64,000 nt of DNA from Candidatus Iainarchaeum andersonii SCGC AAA011-E11 (GTDB lineage Archaea > Iainarchaeota > Iainarchaeia > Iainarchaeales > Iainarchaeaceae): positions 71,458 to 135,457 of the forward strand of contig AQRS01000043.1 of the NCBI GenBank assembly GCA_000402355.1, given 5' to 3'. The notes under the pieces are model-generated. The model ran no database searches. It was not told the origin of the DNA and saw only the letters and a program-made list of their open reading frames with translations. Within the stretch, counting starts at the first letter, position 1; each line of letters begins with the position of its first letter. A program made the translations under genes and the position numbers. Shown piece after piece: positions 25,248-33,428 of this stretch.

Positions 25248-26524
25248 GAATAATCACTCCGGTTTATCTCCTTGAAAAAGCCGAAGAAAAATACCGCTGA
25301 AATGAATATGCTGTAAACAATTATAAATAAAGTTATTTCAGGAAGGCGCGCCAACCCGAGTTTCACGCCCGCCAATTCATGGCTGTAGTAAATGAAAACC
25401 GAATAAAACGCGGCGCCTATGAGGTAAAAAAAGAAGCTCGAATTGAGGCCGAAAAAAGCCGGAATAAAATACTCCGGGCTTACTCCGGCGGACAAAACAA
25501 GCGAAAGCGCGCCGAAATAATTCAGCACGGCCTCGATGTTCGCGGCAACCATCACGAATACGAACATGACCACGCACCACTCGACAATCACTGAAAACGG
25601 GAAAGTGAACAAACCGAATTCGCCGAACTTCGGGTTGAAAAGCATCCCGCCGTACTTCACGGTATTCACGAATTTTCCCCTGTACCAGCGCGTGCGCTGC
25701 CTGAAAAGGCTTCTCATGTTATCCGGAACAACGGTATACATGTGCGCATCTATGCAAGCCGCAATGCGCCACCCGTTCTGCCTGAGCCTAAAAGCAATCT
25801 CCATGTCCTCGGTAATGTTCTTCTCGTCAAAGCCGCCAATGTCACGCAGCACGCCTGCCTTGTAAGCGCTCATGGGGCCGGGCGTCACAAGAATAGCATT
25901 GATGTCGGAAAGAATCTTCTGGAAAAACCCGAAAGCAACAAGATACTCTATCTCCTGCAGCTTCTCCACAAAGCCTTTTGTGTTGAATGCCCTCACAAAA
26001 CCCGTTACCGCTGCAACACCCCCATTCAGGCAGGGAATCATTTTGACAAGGCAATCCTTTTCAGGAAAAGTGTCGGAATCAATCGTAACAATCACTTCGC
26101 CCCTGGCGAGCCTTATGCCGTCATTAAGGGCCGCCGCCTTGCCCATGTTTTTCTTTTTCAGGATGTGCTTTATTCCGGAAAATTTTTTCAGGATTGCCCG
26201 CGAACCGTCCCTTGAGCCGTCATCAATCACAATTATTTCCTTTCCGGAAGGGTACTCAAGCGCCTTTACCGACTCGATGCATTTCGCGAGCGTGCTTTCC
26301 CCATTGTAGTTCGGAATTATTATTGAAACCGACGGCCACTTCTTCATGGTTGTTTGCTTTTCGCCCTTGAGGTCGAGATAGGCGAACAGGAAAACCGAAT
26401 TAATGTAAAGCAGCACAATGTTGAAGAAAATAATCAGGATGTAAATAGAAACTATCTTCACCAGAAAATAGACCAATGCAAGCAGGAGCGCGAAAACAAT
26501 TGCCGTGCGAAGCCTCAGGTTCAT
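25241..26524 (-). CDS. Processive GT2 family glycosyltransferase, membrane-bound
   Basis: 427 residues. Two N-terminal membrane spans precede a GT-A domain with VSIIIPNYNGE, VIDDGS, IDSDTFPE (DxD), ITEDMEIAFRL (TED) and RQRTRWYRG (Q/RxxRW). Four or more membrane spans follow. This layout matches poly-N-acetylglucosamine/hyaluronan-type synthases that polymerise a sugar and export the chain. The product is not known. It belongs with the S-layer and other surface genes nearby. Confidence 0.9.
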   Translation of the reverse strand: MNLRLRTAIVFALLLALVYFLVKIVSIYILIIFFNIVLLYINSVFLFAYLDLKGEKQTTMKKWPSVSIIIPNYNGESTLAKCIESVKALEYPSGKEIIVIDDGSRDGSRAILKKFSGIKHILKKKNMGKAAALNDGIRLARGEVIVTIDSDTFPEKDCLVKMIPCLNGGVAAVTGFVRAFNTKGFVEKLQEIEYLVAFGFFQKILSDINAILVTPGPMSAYKAGVLRDIGGFDEKNITEDMEIAFRLRQNGWRIAACIDAHMYTVVPDNMRSLFRQRTRWYRGKFVNTVKYGGMLFNPKFGEFGLFTFPFSVIVEWCVVMFVFVMVAANIEAVLNYFGALSLVLSAGVSPEYFIPAFFGLNSSFFFYLIGAAFYSVFIYYSHELAGVKLGLARLPEITLFIIVYSIFISAVFFFGFFKEINRSDYSW

Positions 26525-26589
26525 GGTAATAGTTTTGTTGGAAGAAAGTTAAAAACCCGTGCGCATGCCCGGGCATCTGAATGAACATG

Positions 26590-26679
26590 CCGTCAACGGA
26601 ACCCCCCCGTTAGGGTACTGGGTTGCTGCAAAGCAAACACACCGCCAACGAAATGCCCGTTAGGGTATTGGGTTGCTCA
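26590..26679. repeat. Hairpin repeat R2, two units, abutting a stop codon
   Basis: Two imperfect units of about 50 nt begin CCGTCAACGGAACCCC and CCGCCAACGAAATGCCC. Each contains CCCGTTAGGG and ends GGGTTGCT; the first includes TTGCTGCAAAGCAA. The right end runs into the stop codon of the gene at 26677. Related copies lie at 31.0-31.17 and 31.97 kb. Confidence 0.7.
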
Positions 26680-27294
26680 CTTGAGCTTGCTCACAATGAG
26701 ATTCACGCGCTCGATTATCTGCGGGGTGTCCTCGTAAAGGCTCTCCATGAAAATGTATGAAGCGCCGGAAACGCCCTCAAAGGAATTCGGGATAATGGTT
26801 GCCTTGCCGTCCTCAAGAAGAACGCGCGGCGAGGAAATTCCTTTCGGGGGGAAAGAAATGAAAACCCTGGCATTTGCCGAATCATTTATTATGTTCCCGC
26901 ACTCTTCAGGGGAAAGCTCCTTGTTGGTTTTTACATCGCCCATATTCGACTGGCATTTCACGAGATTTCCTTTGTCATCAAGGACGCGCGCCACAATAAT
27001 GACGTCCTTTGCCTTGTCAATCAGGACAGCCGACATGATGGTTATGGATGAAGTCATGTAACTGTTTTCCGGGCCGCTTGCCGCGAACTGCGGCGAAATA
27101 ATGAATGTTTCGTGCTGCTTCAGCGCATCCAAAATATCCGAGGGCTGGCCCGAATTCGAAACAAACTCAAGGCCGTTCCTCGAAACAGAATACTTGTAGG
27201 GCGAAAAATCCGTGTTGAAGGCTATGAAGGCCAGCAGAAGCAATATCAGGACCGCGACCAGCGCCGTAACGTAAAAATAAATGTTCTTTCCCAT
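26677..27294 (-). CDS. Membrane-anchored extracytoplasmic protein of unknown function
   Basis: 205 residues. An N-terminal span (about 7-27) is followed by a soluble, probably external domain of about 175 residues with two cysteines (CQSNM and EECGN). Nothing in it is recognised. It lies downstream of the S-layer gene on the same strand, behind a perfect palindrome GCCTAACGTTAGGC and T-rich sequence. Repeat R2 begins at its stop codon. Confidence 0.75.
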   Translation of the reverse strand: MGKNIYFYVTALVAVLILLLLAFIAFNTDFSPYKYSVSRNGLEFVSNSGQPSDILDALKQHETFIISPQFAASGPENSYMTSSITIMSAVLIDKAKDVIIVARVLDDKGNLVKCQSNMGDVKTNKELSPEECGNIINDSANARVFISFPPKGISSPRVLLEDGKATIIPNSFEGVSGASYIFMESLYEDTPQIIERVNLIVSKLK

Positions 27295-27329
27295 GGAAAG
27301 ATTTGGCTGAAAAAAGCTTTAAAATCCAG

Positions 27330-27343
27330 AGCCTAACGTTAGG
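27330..27343. repeat. Perfect 14-nt palindrome
   Basis: GCCTAACGTTAGGC lies between the S-layer gene and the following minus-strand gene. It could be a DNA-binding site for a dimeric regulator. Confidence 0.4.
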
Positions 27344-27409
27344 CGGATTGCTGCAAAAAAGGAAAAAAATAATGGAAAAACAGGTAAAGAAAATTTGGAG
27401 CTGCCGCTG

Positions 27410-27447
27410 AGGGTTTATAAAAAAAGAAAAAAAGAAGAAAAACAGTT
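27410..27447 (-). terminator. T-rich terminator after the S-layer gene
   Basis: Directly past the TAA, the minus strand reads a run of T tracts interrupted by single C bases (GTTTTTCTTCTTTTTTTC and then seven more T). This is a strong archaeal terminator, fitting a highly transcribed gene. Confidence 0.65.
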
Positions 27448-27450
27448 GGC

Positions 27451-30400
27451 TTACGCCAACTGCATTCTGTCAATGTCGTTAATGAGTTCCTGTACCGCTG
27501 ATCCGGTGTCCTGTGCCGTGTATCCAGCTACGAAGATGTCTCCGCTTGCCGCGTCAACTTCCGCAACTTTCTGGCCCGGGGCAGTTAGCCTGTCAGCGAG
27601 GCTTGATGCAAGCCTGTTGACTATGTGGCCTCCAACAATTATGTTGGTTCCTGCCGGTGCGTCGGTATCCATGTACACTATAGGATTCTTGACCGCTGCC
27701 GGGCTTGTATAGCTTGTCGGGTTAGCCGTACAAACTACGCTGCCTGAGCCGTCTCCTATTGTGCATGAGCCGCCGTTGACTGCCGTAACGGTGACTTTCG
27801 TTCCGGAGTCGGTGGTTCCTTCGTCGCCGACACCCAGGGAGATTGTTTCTCCGCCTGAGACTTCTCTTGTAACCTCGGTTCCGTAGACGGTGATGTCTAT
27901 CTTCTCAGCCGTCTGTGGGGCACTTATTTTCACGCCTGCATCGTTGTCGAGCAACCAAGCTTTTGTCGATGCATCCGTATAACCGGCGTGCAGGAAAGTG
28001 CTTGTTGTCCCTGACTTTAGATTCCAGGCCGGTGTTCCCCTATACCTGAGGTCTCCGTTGGTGTACTGCGTCAGGTTGGTTGTGCTGTCGAACGGGCCTA
28101 TGTTTCCGCCAGTCTCAGTGTCCACGTACACGTTGAAGTCGCCGTTGCTTACCGCATCGTTCACAAGGAACTCTGCAACGAAGTAGGCTGATGCCGCCGT
28201 GTAAAGGCCGCTGTTCTGACCACTCGTGTTGAAGTCCGAATCCTTAGGCACGAAGTGCGCGTACTGCCATGTCGTAGTCGTCCCGTCATTCAGGATGGCT
28301 ATTTCTTTACCCGGATTTGACCCCGGTGAACTCTGGCCGTCTGCATAAAACGTGTTCAGGTCGCTTGCTTCTGTGTAGGTTCCGTTGTCCGAAGGAACGT
28401 TTGTTCCCAGGAAGGATATCTTGTGGTTGTTCTGGATGTTGTCGCTCTGGCCCGAACCCATCTTGTCCGCATCCAGCATCAAGAACAGCTTACCGCTGAT
28501 CGTGTTGTACTTGGCAGCGTAGTAAACCCTTCTATCCTTACTTGTCGTGTAGAGTCCTACCGTGACCGGTTTTCCTCCACTTCCCGCGGTAATAGCGTTT
28601 CCATCGAATGGAACGTTATTAGTCAGGAACAACAGTCCTTCCGAGGCATCCGCAACTGCGATGGCGGTGGTCTCGTCGTTCGAGTTGTAGATTTTTGTTC
28701 CACTCTCGGTCGAGAGTCTGAGTTCAACTGCGAGGTCGACAACCACACCCATCCTATTCAGGCCTGCGCCCATGTTTGCGTCAGTGACCTTGTAGGTTAC
28801 ACCATCGATAGTGAAGCTGTTGTTATCCCAAACTGCCCTTGAACCAGCAAGATTGTCTGCGTTGGCATCAATGTTCAGTGGGCCAACACCTTGGACGCTC
28901 AAAGTGGCGTTCTGGTCTCCGCCTGCGCCGATTGTCCAGATCCTGCCGTTGATGTAGTCTTGGTCGTTCACTGTGATGTTATAGTCGTTTGCGGTTGTTT
29001 TTCCGCCCGTGCCTGTCGCGAATCTCATGCTGTACCAGACGTCCTTTCCCTCAAACTCGAAAGTGCTTCCCGAGTTTGTGTCCGACCTTTTGATGTAGAA
29101 AGGCACTTGCCTTAGGTCGTCGTTGTCAGCCCTGAATGAGAGGCCGCCTTTGGTTCCGGAGGCCAAGCCAGTGACATCCTTTCCGATTTCAATGACTGTT
29201 TTCTCCTCGCCGCCCCTGAAACCAAGGAACTCTACTTTTGCGTAACCTTTTCCCTGTGTTCCGTCAGGCAAACCCTGGAGGAATACTGCTTGCGCACCAG
29301 TTTTACCGGTGAGTGACTGCCCTGACTTTATCGGGTACAGTGGGCCGAAGTCGTAGTCATCCCCTGATGGGTCTGTCCACTTCTCAGCGCTGTTCCTGAC
29401 TTCTATTGAGTACAGGGAGTTTGCGTCTGATGTCCCTACGGCAAGGATTGCCTTGTATGGCTTTGTCCCGCTTGTATTGGTAGAGTCGTATGGATACCTG
29501 CCGTTATTGAACAGCTCAACAGTATCCGTTCCTTTCGTTACTTCCACATAGCCTACGCCTGTGGTTGCACCGACAGCAATCGTGTCAACGAAGAGATTGC
29601 TTGCAAGTGCCGCATCCTGGCCCGAGTCCTTGAAGCTATCCCTCAGGTTCTCGGCAGTGCTCACAGTTCTCGTGTCTATGAGAGTGCCTGTAGAGTCGTA
29701 CAATTCAAAGGTTGCCTGGTAGGCTGCTACCGCAGCACCGGTCTGGATTATTTGCACGACCTTGATGCTGACTTCCTCGTCGGCGTACTCGTTGTCGCCT
29801 AGGAGACCTTCGATTGACTTCCCTTCGTTGTATGATTCCCTAGCCGAGCTTTTAACAAGCTTTATGTTCTTTGTGCCCGTAGTGGACAGGCTTGCGGTGT
29901 TCAGCTCATACTCCTCACCGAAGAAGATTATTTTGACATTGTCATCACTACCGTCAGTAAATGAGGTCGAACCCAGGTCAACACCTGAAGTTGAGGAACC
30001 TATTGTGACTTTGTAGCTGAATGCTTCCGAGTCAATCGTGGTGACAAGGTCCTTGACGTCAGTTGTCGTGTCGAACTTCGCGTCCGCATCAATCTGAATC
30101 AGTTCTTTGACTGTCAAAGAGGTTGTCTGGTTTGACTGGTCACCGTTGTTCACTTTCTGGTTTATTGTAGCGTTGTACAAGTGCGGCAACTGGGCATCGG
30201 TCAAAGCATTGTTGTCGCCCTGAACCTGTCCTGTCAGCACTTCATACTCTGCCTGGGTAGAACCGGAGTTAAGGAGCACATTGTAGTTCTTTGAACCGGC
30301 CCCGAAACTGATTGTCCCTCCGACAGTAATGTCGACCGTAAGGTCGCTTAAGTCAACATCTGCGCCTGCTCCGCCCTCGCCGGTAGCTGAAACGCTAACC

Positions 30401-30633
30401 TGCTTGGTTGTAGCGGCTTTTTCCGCTATCTTTGCCGCAAGGTTTCCTGCCCAGACAGCGTCTGAGAGTTGAGCCTGTGAACCTATTACTATGTTCACGT
30501 TCGGCGAACCTGTGCTATCAAAGATATCGTTCTTTGTGACGTTAGTTGCCGTCACTATAGGCGCGATTGCTGTTCCCAGCAAGGCCGCTCCTGTAGCTAT
30601 TGCAGCCAACTTCTTTACGTTGAGTCCTTTCAT
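27451..30633 (-). CDS. S-layer protein (Methanococcus type)
   Basis: 1060 residues, the largest gene here. The signal peptide MKGLNVKKLAAIATGAALL..PIVTA is followed by the N-terminal S-layer domain (VNIVIGSQAQLSDAVWAGNLAAKIAEKA). The mature chain is rich in Thr/Ser/Gly/Asp. The C-terminal S-layer domain has NIIVGGHIVNRLA and FVAGYTAQDTGSAVQELI. Both ends match the methanococcal S-layer families, so this should be the main cell-wall lattice protein. ATG 30633 is set by a GAGGTGA Shine-Dalgarno about 10 nt upstream; the in-frame ATG at 30684 would add residues before the signal peptide. Confidence 0.95.
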   Translation of the reverse strand: MKGLNVKKLAAIATGAALLGTAIAPIVTATNVTKNDIFDSTGSPNVNIVIGSQAQLSDAVWAGNLAAKIAEKAATTKQVSVSATGEGGAGADVDLSDLTVDITVGGTISFGAGSKNYNVLLNSGSTQAEYEVLTGQVQGDNNALTDAQLPHLYNATINQKVNNGDQSNQTTSLTVKELIQIDADAKFDTTTDVKDLVTTIDSEAFSYKVTIGSSTSGVDLGSTSFTDGSDDNVKIIFFGEEYELNTASLSTTGTKNIKLVKSSARESYNEGKSIEGLLGDNEYADEEVSIKVVQIIQTGAAVAAYQATFELYDSTGTLIDTRTVSTAENLRDSFKDSGQDAALASNLFVDTIAVGATTGVGYVEVTKGTDTVELFNNGRYPYDSTNTSGTKPYKAILAVGTSDANSLYSIEVRNSAEKWTDPSGDDYDFGPLYPIKSGQSLTGKTGAQAVFLQGLPDGTQGKGYAKVEFLGFRGGEEKTVIEIGKDVTGLASGTKGGLSFRADNDDLRQVPFYIKRSDTNSGSTFEFEGKDVWYSMRFATGTGGKTTANDYNITVNDQDYINGRIWTIGAGGDQNATLSVQGVGPLNIDANADNLAGSRAVWDNNSFTIDGVTYKVTDANMGAGLNRMGVVVDLAVELRLSTESGTKIYNSNDETTAIAVADASEGLLFLTNNVPFDGNAITAGSGGKPVTVGLYTTSKDRRVYYAAKYNTISGKLFLMLDADKMGSGQSDNIQNNHKISFLGTNVPSDNGTYTEASDLNTFYADGQSSPGSNPGKEIAILNDGTTTTWQYAHFVPKDSDFNTSGQNSGLYTAASAYFVAEFLVNDAVSNGDFNVYVDTETGGNIGPFDSTTNLTQYTNGDLRYRGTPAWNLKSGTTSTFLHAGYTDASTKAWLLDNDAGVKISAPQTAEKIDITVYGTEVTREVSGGETISLGVGDEGTTDSGTKVTVTAVNGGSCTIGDGSGSVVCTANPTSYTSPAAVKNPIVYMDTDAPAGTNIIVGGHIVNRLASSLADRLTAPGQKVAEVDAASGDIFVAGYTAQDTGSAVQELINDIDRMQLA

Positions 30634-31010
30634 GTTTTGTTTCACCTCACAAATCCTATGAAAAGTTACATCGGCGATGCTCATGGCAAAGCCGATTGTA
30701 GGCTCTTATACTTGTTCGCTCACTTTCTTTAAAAACGTTTCGGTTTTGTACCAAACCCGTAAACGCCTTTAAATAGGGAATAAGGCAAAATTTAAGGCTT
30801 TTGAGGAAGGGTTGTCAGTCAATAAACGAACCGTTCCAAATCGCCTTAACGAGCCCGAGAACAAGAAGCATTAGGCAGGGAAGAAATTAAAAGGAAATCG
30901 CTTTTTTCGGCAAACAGCGAAATTCTTGTTTTGGGGTGTTTTGGGGGGCATTAATATGAAAACAGAAAATTAGGAATAAGTTGCCTGCAAACCCAAGCTT
31001 TTTCAGGCTT
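30634..31010. other. Non-coding S-layer upstream region
   Basis: No convincing gene is seen. On the minus strand the region holds the S-layer leader and two candidate promoters (at about 30727-30736 and 30764-30778). The rest, up to the hairpin repeats at 31011, has A/T-rich and G-run stretches (for example TTTTGGGGTGTTTTGGGGGG at about 30932-30951) without a recognisable RNA. Confidence 0.5.
30724..30778 (-). promoter_or_regulatory. Promoter region of the S-layer gene
   Basis: Two TATA-like boxes on the minus strand, CCCTATTTAAAGG (about 30766-30778) and GTTTTTAAAG (about 30727-30736, preceded by purine-rich CCGAAAC), lie 90-140 nt before ATG 30633. Either would give an untranslated leader of at least 70 nt, unlike the mostly leaderless genes around it. 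Confidence 0.5.
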
Positions 31011-31168
31011 TTGCTGCGAAGCAAAACCTTCCGTCAACTGAACCCCCGTAGGGGGTTGGGTTGCTGCGAAGCAAAACCTTCCGTCAACTGAATTCCCGTA
31101 GGGGGTTGGGTTGCTGCGAAGCAAAACCTTCCGTCAACTGAATTCCCGACAGGGAATTGGGTTGCTCA
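31011..31168. repeat. Hairpin repeat R2, three tandem 50-nt units, abutting a stop codon
   Basis: Three units start at 31031, 31081 and 31131 with CCGTCAACTGAA and are joined by TTGCTGCGAAGCAAAACCTT. The inner stem changes in step: AACCCCC/GGGGGTT in unit 1, AATTCCC/GGGGGTT in unit 2, AATTCCC/GGGAATT in unit 3. The last unit runs into the stop of the gene at 31166. Confidence 0.8.
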
Positions 31169-31810
31169 CTTGGCCGGCTTGTAAAGGCCTTTCGCGAATT
31201 CCTCGAGCTCGCCCTTGCTCATGGACTTGAGCATGGCATTGTTGTAGGAATGAATCATTTCCACCATTTCCATGAACGCGTCCTGAAGGTCATCCATTGC
31301 CAGGACAACGCGCTTGGGGCTAAGGACCTCTACTGAGGTTGGGCCAAAGAAGTAAAGGAACCTCACCAAAGAGGTGAAGTCCTTGGCGCTCAGGTTCACT
31401 TCAAGGTAAGAGGTCACGTGCCCATGCTCCGCCATAGGCTTTGCCCTGAAAACATCGTAAATCGTGTAGTTCTTGTCCGCCTTAATCTTCTTCTCTATTT
31501 CGTCCATGCTCTTCTTGAGGAACATTTCCTCGACCCCGCGGAACTCTATAACTGCGGAAATCCTGAGGTTGAAGGGGTCCTTTTCCTGGATATCCTTGCG
31601 CCTCCTCACTGCCTCGGCAATGTTCTCCATGAGCTTGTACTTCTGCGGATAACCCTCGACCTTTACAACCTTGAGCTTGAGCATCTGCCTAAGGTTGTCA
31701 TTGAGCTCATCAAACGGAATCCCTAGCTGCTTATTCAGCTCATCAACGGTTTTCGGCGCGTTAAGCAAAAGCAACGCAACCCTTTTCTGCTCCTCGGTAA
31801 AACGGCCCAT
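31166..31810 (-). CDS. Winged-helix domain protein
   Basis: 214 residues. Residues 1-75 form a winged helix-turn-helix (FTEEQKRVALLLL..TVDELNKQLGIPFDELNDNLRQMLKLKVV..GYPQKYKL). The remaining 140 residues are an alpha/beta domain I cannot name, perhaps for dimerisation or ligand sensing. It is likely a transcription regulator or chromatin-associated protein. A promoter-like TTATTATATAAG lies upstream at about 31852-31863. The R2 repeats start at its stop codon. Confidence 0.78.
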   Translation of the reverse strand: MGRFTEEQKRVALLLLNAPKTVDELNKQLGIPFDELNDNLRQMLKLKVVKVEGYPQKYKLMENIAEAVRRRKDIQEKDPFNLRISAVIEFRGVEEMFLKKSMDEIEKKIKADKNYTIYDVFRAKPMAEHGHVTSYLEVNLSAKDFTSLVRFLYFFGPTSVEVLSPKRVVLAMDDLQDAFMEMVEMIHSYNNAMLKSMSKGELEEFAKGLYKPAK

Positions 31811-31950
31811 GCAAACTTACTCCAACTCTAATTTTCCAACCCTATTAATTTCTTTATTATATAAGCAACGCGCAGGCGGGCAAAAACCCCGCAAGCAGAT
31901 GGCTTACCTTACTTAAAATAAATTAACGATAGTGTTTTTATAGTGAATAA

Positions 31951-31970
31951 CCCACGCCCAAGGGTGTGGG
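31951..31970. repeat. Stable 20-nt hairpin resembling IS200/IS605 right-end stems
   Basis: CCCACGCCCAAGGGTGTGGG folds into an 8-bp stem with a 4-nt loop. Read on the minus strand it is GGAAGCCCACACCCTTGGGC..., followed by TTATTCAC. This resembles the right-end hairpins of IS200/IS605-type elements. No tnpA or tnpB is present. It directly adjoins an R2 repeat copy. Confidence 0.4.
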
Positions 31971-31973
31971 CTT

Positions 31974-32019
31974 CCCGTCAACGGAATCCCCGTAGGGGGG
32001 TTGGGTTGGTGAGCAACAG
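31974..32019. repeat. Hairpin repeat R2, single unit
   Basis: CCCGTCAACGGAATCCCCGT begins this copy, followed by AGGGGGGTTGGGTTGGTGAGCAAC. The stem AATCCCC/GGGGGGTT is kept and the GAGCAAC flank matches the complement of other copies. It lies between the winged-helix and EndoQ-like genes, not at a stop codon. Confidence 0.65.
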
Positions 32020-32064
32020 CCCCGCAACAAGGGTTTAATACGCGTTTCAAGCCCAATATTGCGG

Positions 32065-33339
32065 ATGCTCGAACTCAACCTTGACCTGCAGATGCACGGG
32101 CTTTACGCCGGCGGGGTAAGCAAAAACATGGAAATCCCCGTAATGGCGGAGCAGTCGAAACTCAAGGGCCTTGATGCCCTGGTTACCGCGGACATCCTGC
32201 ACAAAAAATGGTTCGAGCACGTGAAAAAAAACCTTGTCGAGGAAAGCAACGGGGTTTACGCGGATTTGAAGGGAAAATGCAATTTCATTGTCGGCGGCGA
32301 AGTCGAGGACAACAGGAGAATCCACCACCTTTTCTACCTGCCCTCGCTCGAAAGCGCAACTGAATTAAGGGAAAAAATTTTGGGATTCGGGAACCTCGAC
32401 TGCATACTCTGCGGCAGGCCGAAACTCAGGCTCAGCGCGGAGCAAATCGCGGAAAAAGTCGTTGAATGCGGCGGAATCTTCGGGCCCGCACACTCATTCA
32501 CGCCATACACCGGCATCTATGCTTTCTATGATTCGTTGAAGGGCGCTTACGGCGCGATGCACGAAAAACTCAAGTTCATAGAACTCGGCCTGAGTGCGGA
32601 TTCGTACTTTGCGGATTTGATAAAGGAAAACCACTCATACGCGTTCCTCACAAGTTCTGATGCACATTCTCCATGGCCGAATCGCATAGGCAGGGAATTC
32701 AACAGGATAAAAATGCGGAAGCCGGATTTTGCGTCGCTGAAAAAAGCGATTGAAGAAAAGGATGAGAAGCTGATTACACTCAACGCCGGCCTGGATCCGC
32801 GCGAAGGAAAATACCACGCAACCGCATGCAACTCCTGCTTCGCAAAATACAGGATTGGAAAGGCGGAGGCCCTGAAATGGAGATGCGTCAAATGCCAGGG
32901 GGAAATAAAGCGCGGCGTGCGCGACAGAATCGAAATGATTGCGGACTTTAAGGAGGAAACCCACCCGGAATTCAGGCCGCCATATCTGCATTTGCTCCCC
33001 TTGGCGGAAATAATACAGGCAGCAGTGAATTCCAAAGGCGTGAACACCAGGGCGGTGCAGTCACGCTGGCTCAGCCTCGTTGAAAAATTCGGGAACGAAA
33101 TTTTTGTGCTCGTGGACGCGAAAGAAACGGAATTGCGCGAAGCCGACAAGGAAGTTGCGGAAAAAATAATCGCATTCAGGAAAGGCTTTGTCCTTTACAT
33201 ACCCGGCGGCGGGGGCAACTACGGGAAACCAATAATCTGCTCGAGCGAAAAGGAAATGCAGGAAAAGAAAAAGGAGCTTTACAGGGAGCTCGAAGGAATC
33301 TCCGAAGAAGGAATGCAGAAAACCCTGGGGGAATACTGA
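32065..33339 (+). CDS. Endonuclease Q-like PHP-domain nuclease
   Basis: 424 residues. EndoQ cuts 5' of deaminated bases (uracil, hypoxanthine) in archaeal DNA repair. The PHP metal site opens with DLQMHGLYAGGVSKNM (usual form DLHxHS). Then come VGGEVED, GPAHSFTP and TSSDAHSPWP. A C4 zinc finger (CNSC..CVKC) follows at about residues 255-280. Near the C terminus is GGGGNYGKP. The first motif has Gln for the first His and Gly for Ser, a deviation at a metal-binding position. ATG 32065 sits about 27 nt after a TATA-like TTTAATAC. Confidence 0.85.
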   Translation: MLELNLDLQMHGLYAGGVSKNMEIPVMAEQSKLKGLDALVTADILHKKWFEHVKKNLVEESNGVYADLKGKCNFIVGGEVEDNRRIHHLFYLPSLESATELREKILGFGNLDCILCGRPKLRLSAEQIAEKVVECGGIFGPAHSFTPYTGIYAFYDSLKGAYGAMHEKLKFIELGLSADSYFADLIKENHSYAFLTSSDAHSPWPNRIGREFNRIKMRKPDFASLKKAIEEKDEKLITLNAGLDPREGKYHATACNSCFAKYRIGKAEALKWRCVKCQGEIKRGVRDRIEMIADFKEETHPEFRPPYLHLLPLAEIIQAAVNSKGVNTRAVQSRWLSLVEKFGNEIFVLVDAKETELREADKEVAEKIIAFRKGFVLYIPGGGGNYGKPIICSSEKEMQEKKKELYRELEGISEEGMQKTLGEY

Positions 33340-33352
33340 AAAATATAATACG

Positions 33353-33420
33353 CCAATAAAATAATTTGGCGAAATAAACAGCCGGAAAAAACCGAAAAAC
33401 TTCCACGGTTTGCTATAAAA
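33353..33420. repeat. Dispersed repeat R1, copy B
   Basis: This copy matches 2690-2776: 23 identical leading bases, then the CCGGAAAAA..CCGAAAAACTT..CGGTTTGCTATAA block. It is shorter by about 20 nt in the middle. It sits between the convergent 3' ends of the EndoQ-like and PAC2 genes. Confidence 0.65.
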
Positions 33421-33428
33421 GCGGAAAA

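Noticed and set aside
30634..30684. Longer N terminus for the S-layer protein from ATG 30684
   Set aside because: It would precede the signal peptide and run through the Shine-Dalgarno sequence of ATG 30633.
31011..31168. Tandem repeats as a CRISPR array
   Set aside because: The 50-nt units are contiguous, with no unique spacers between them, and no cas genes are present.
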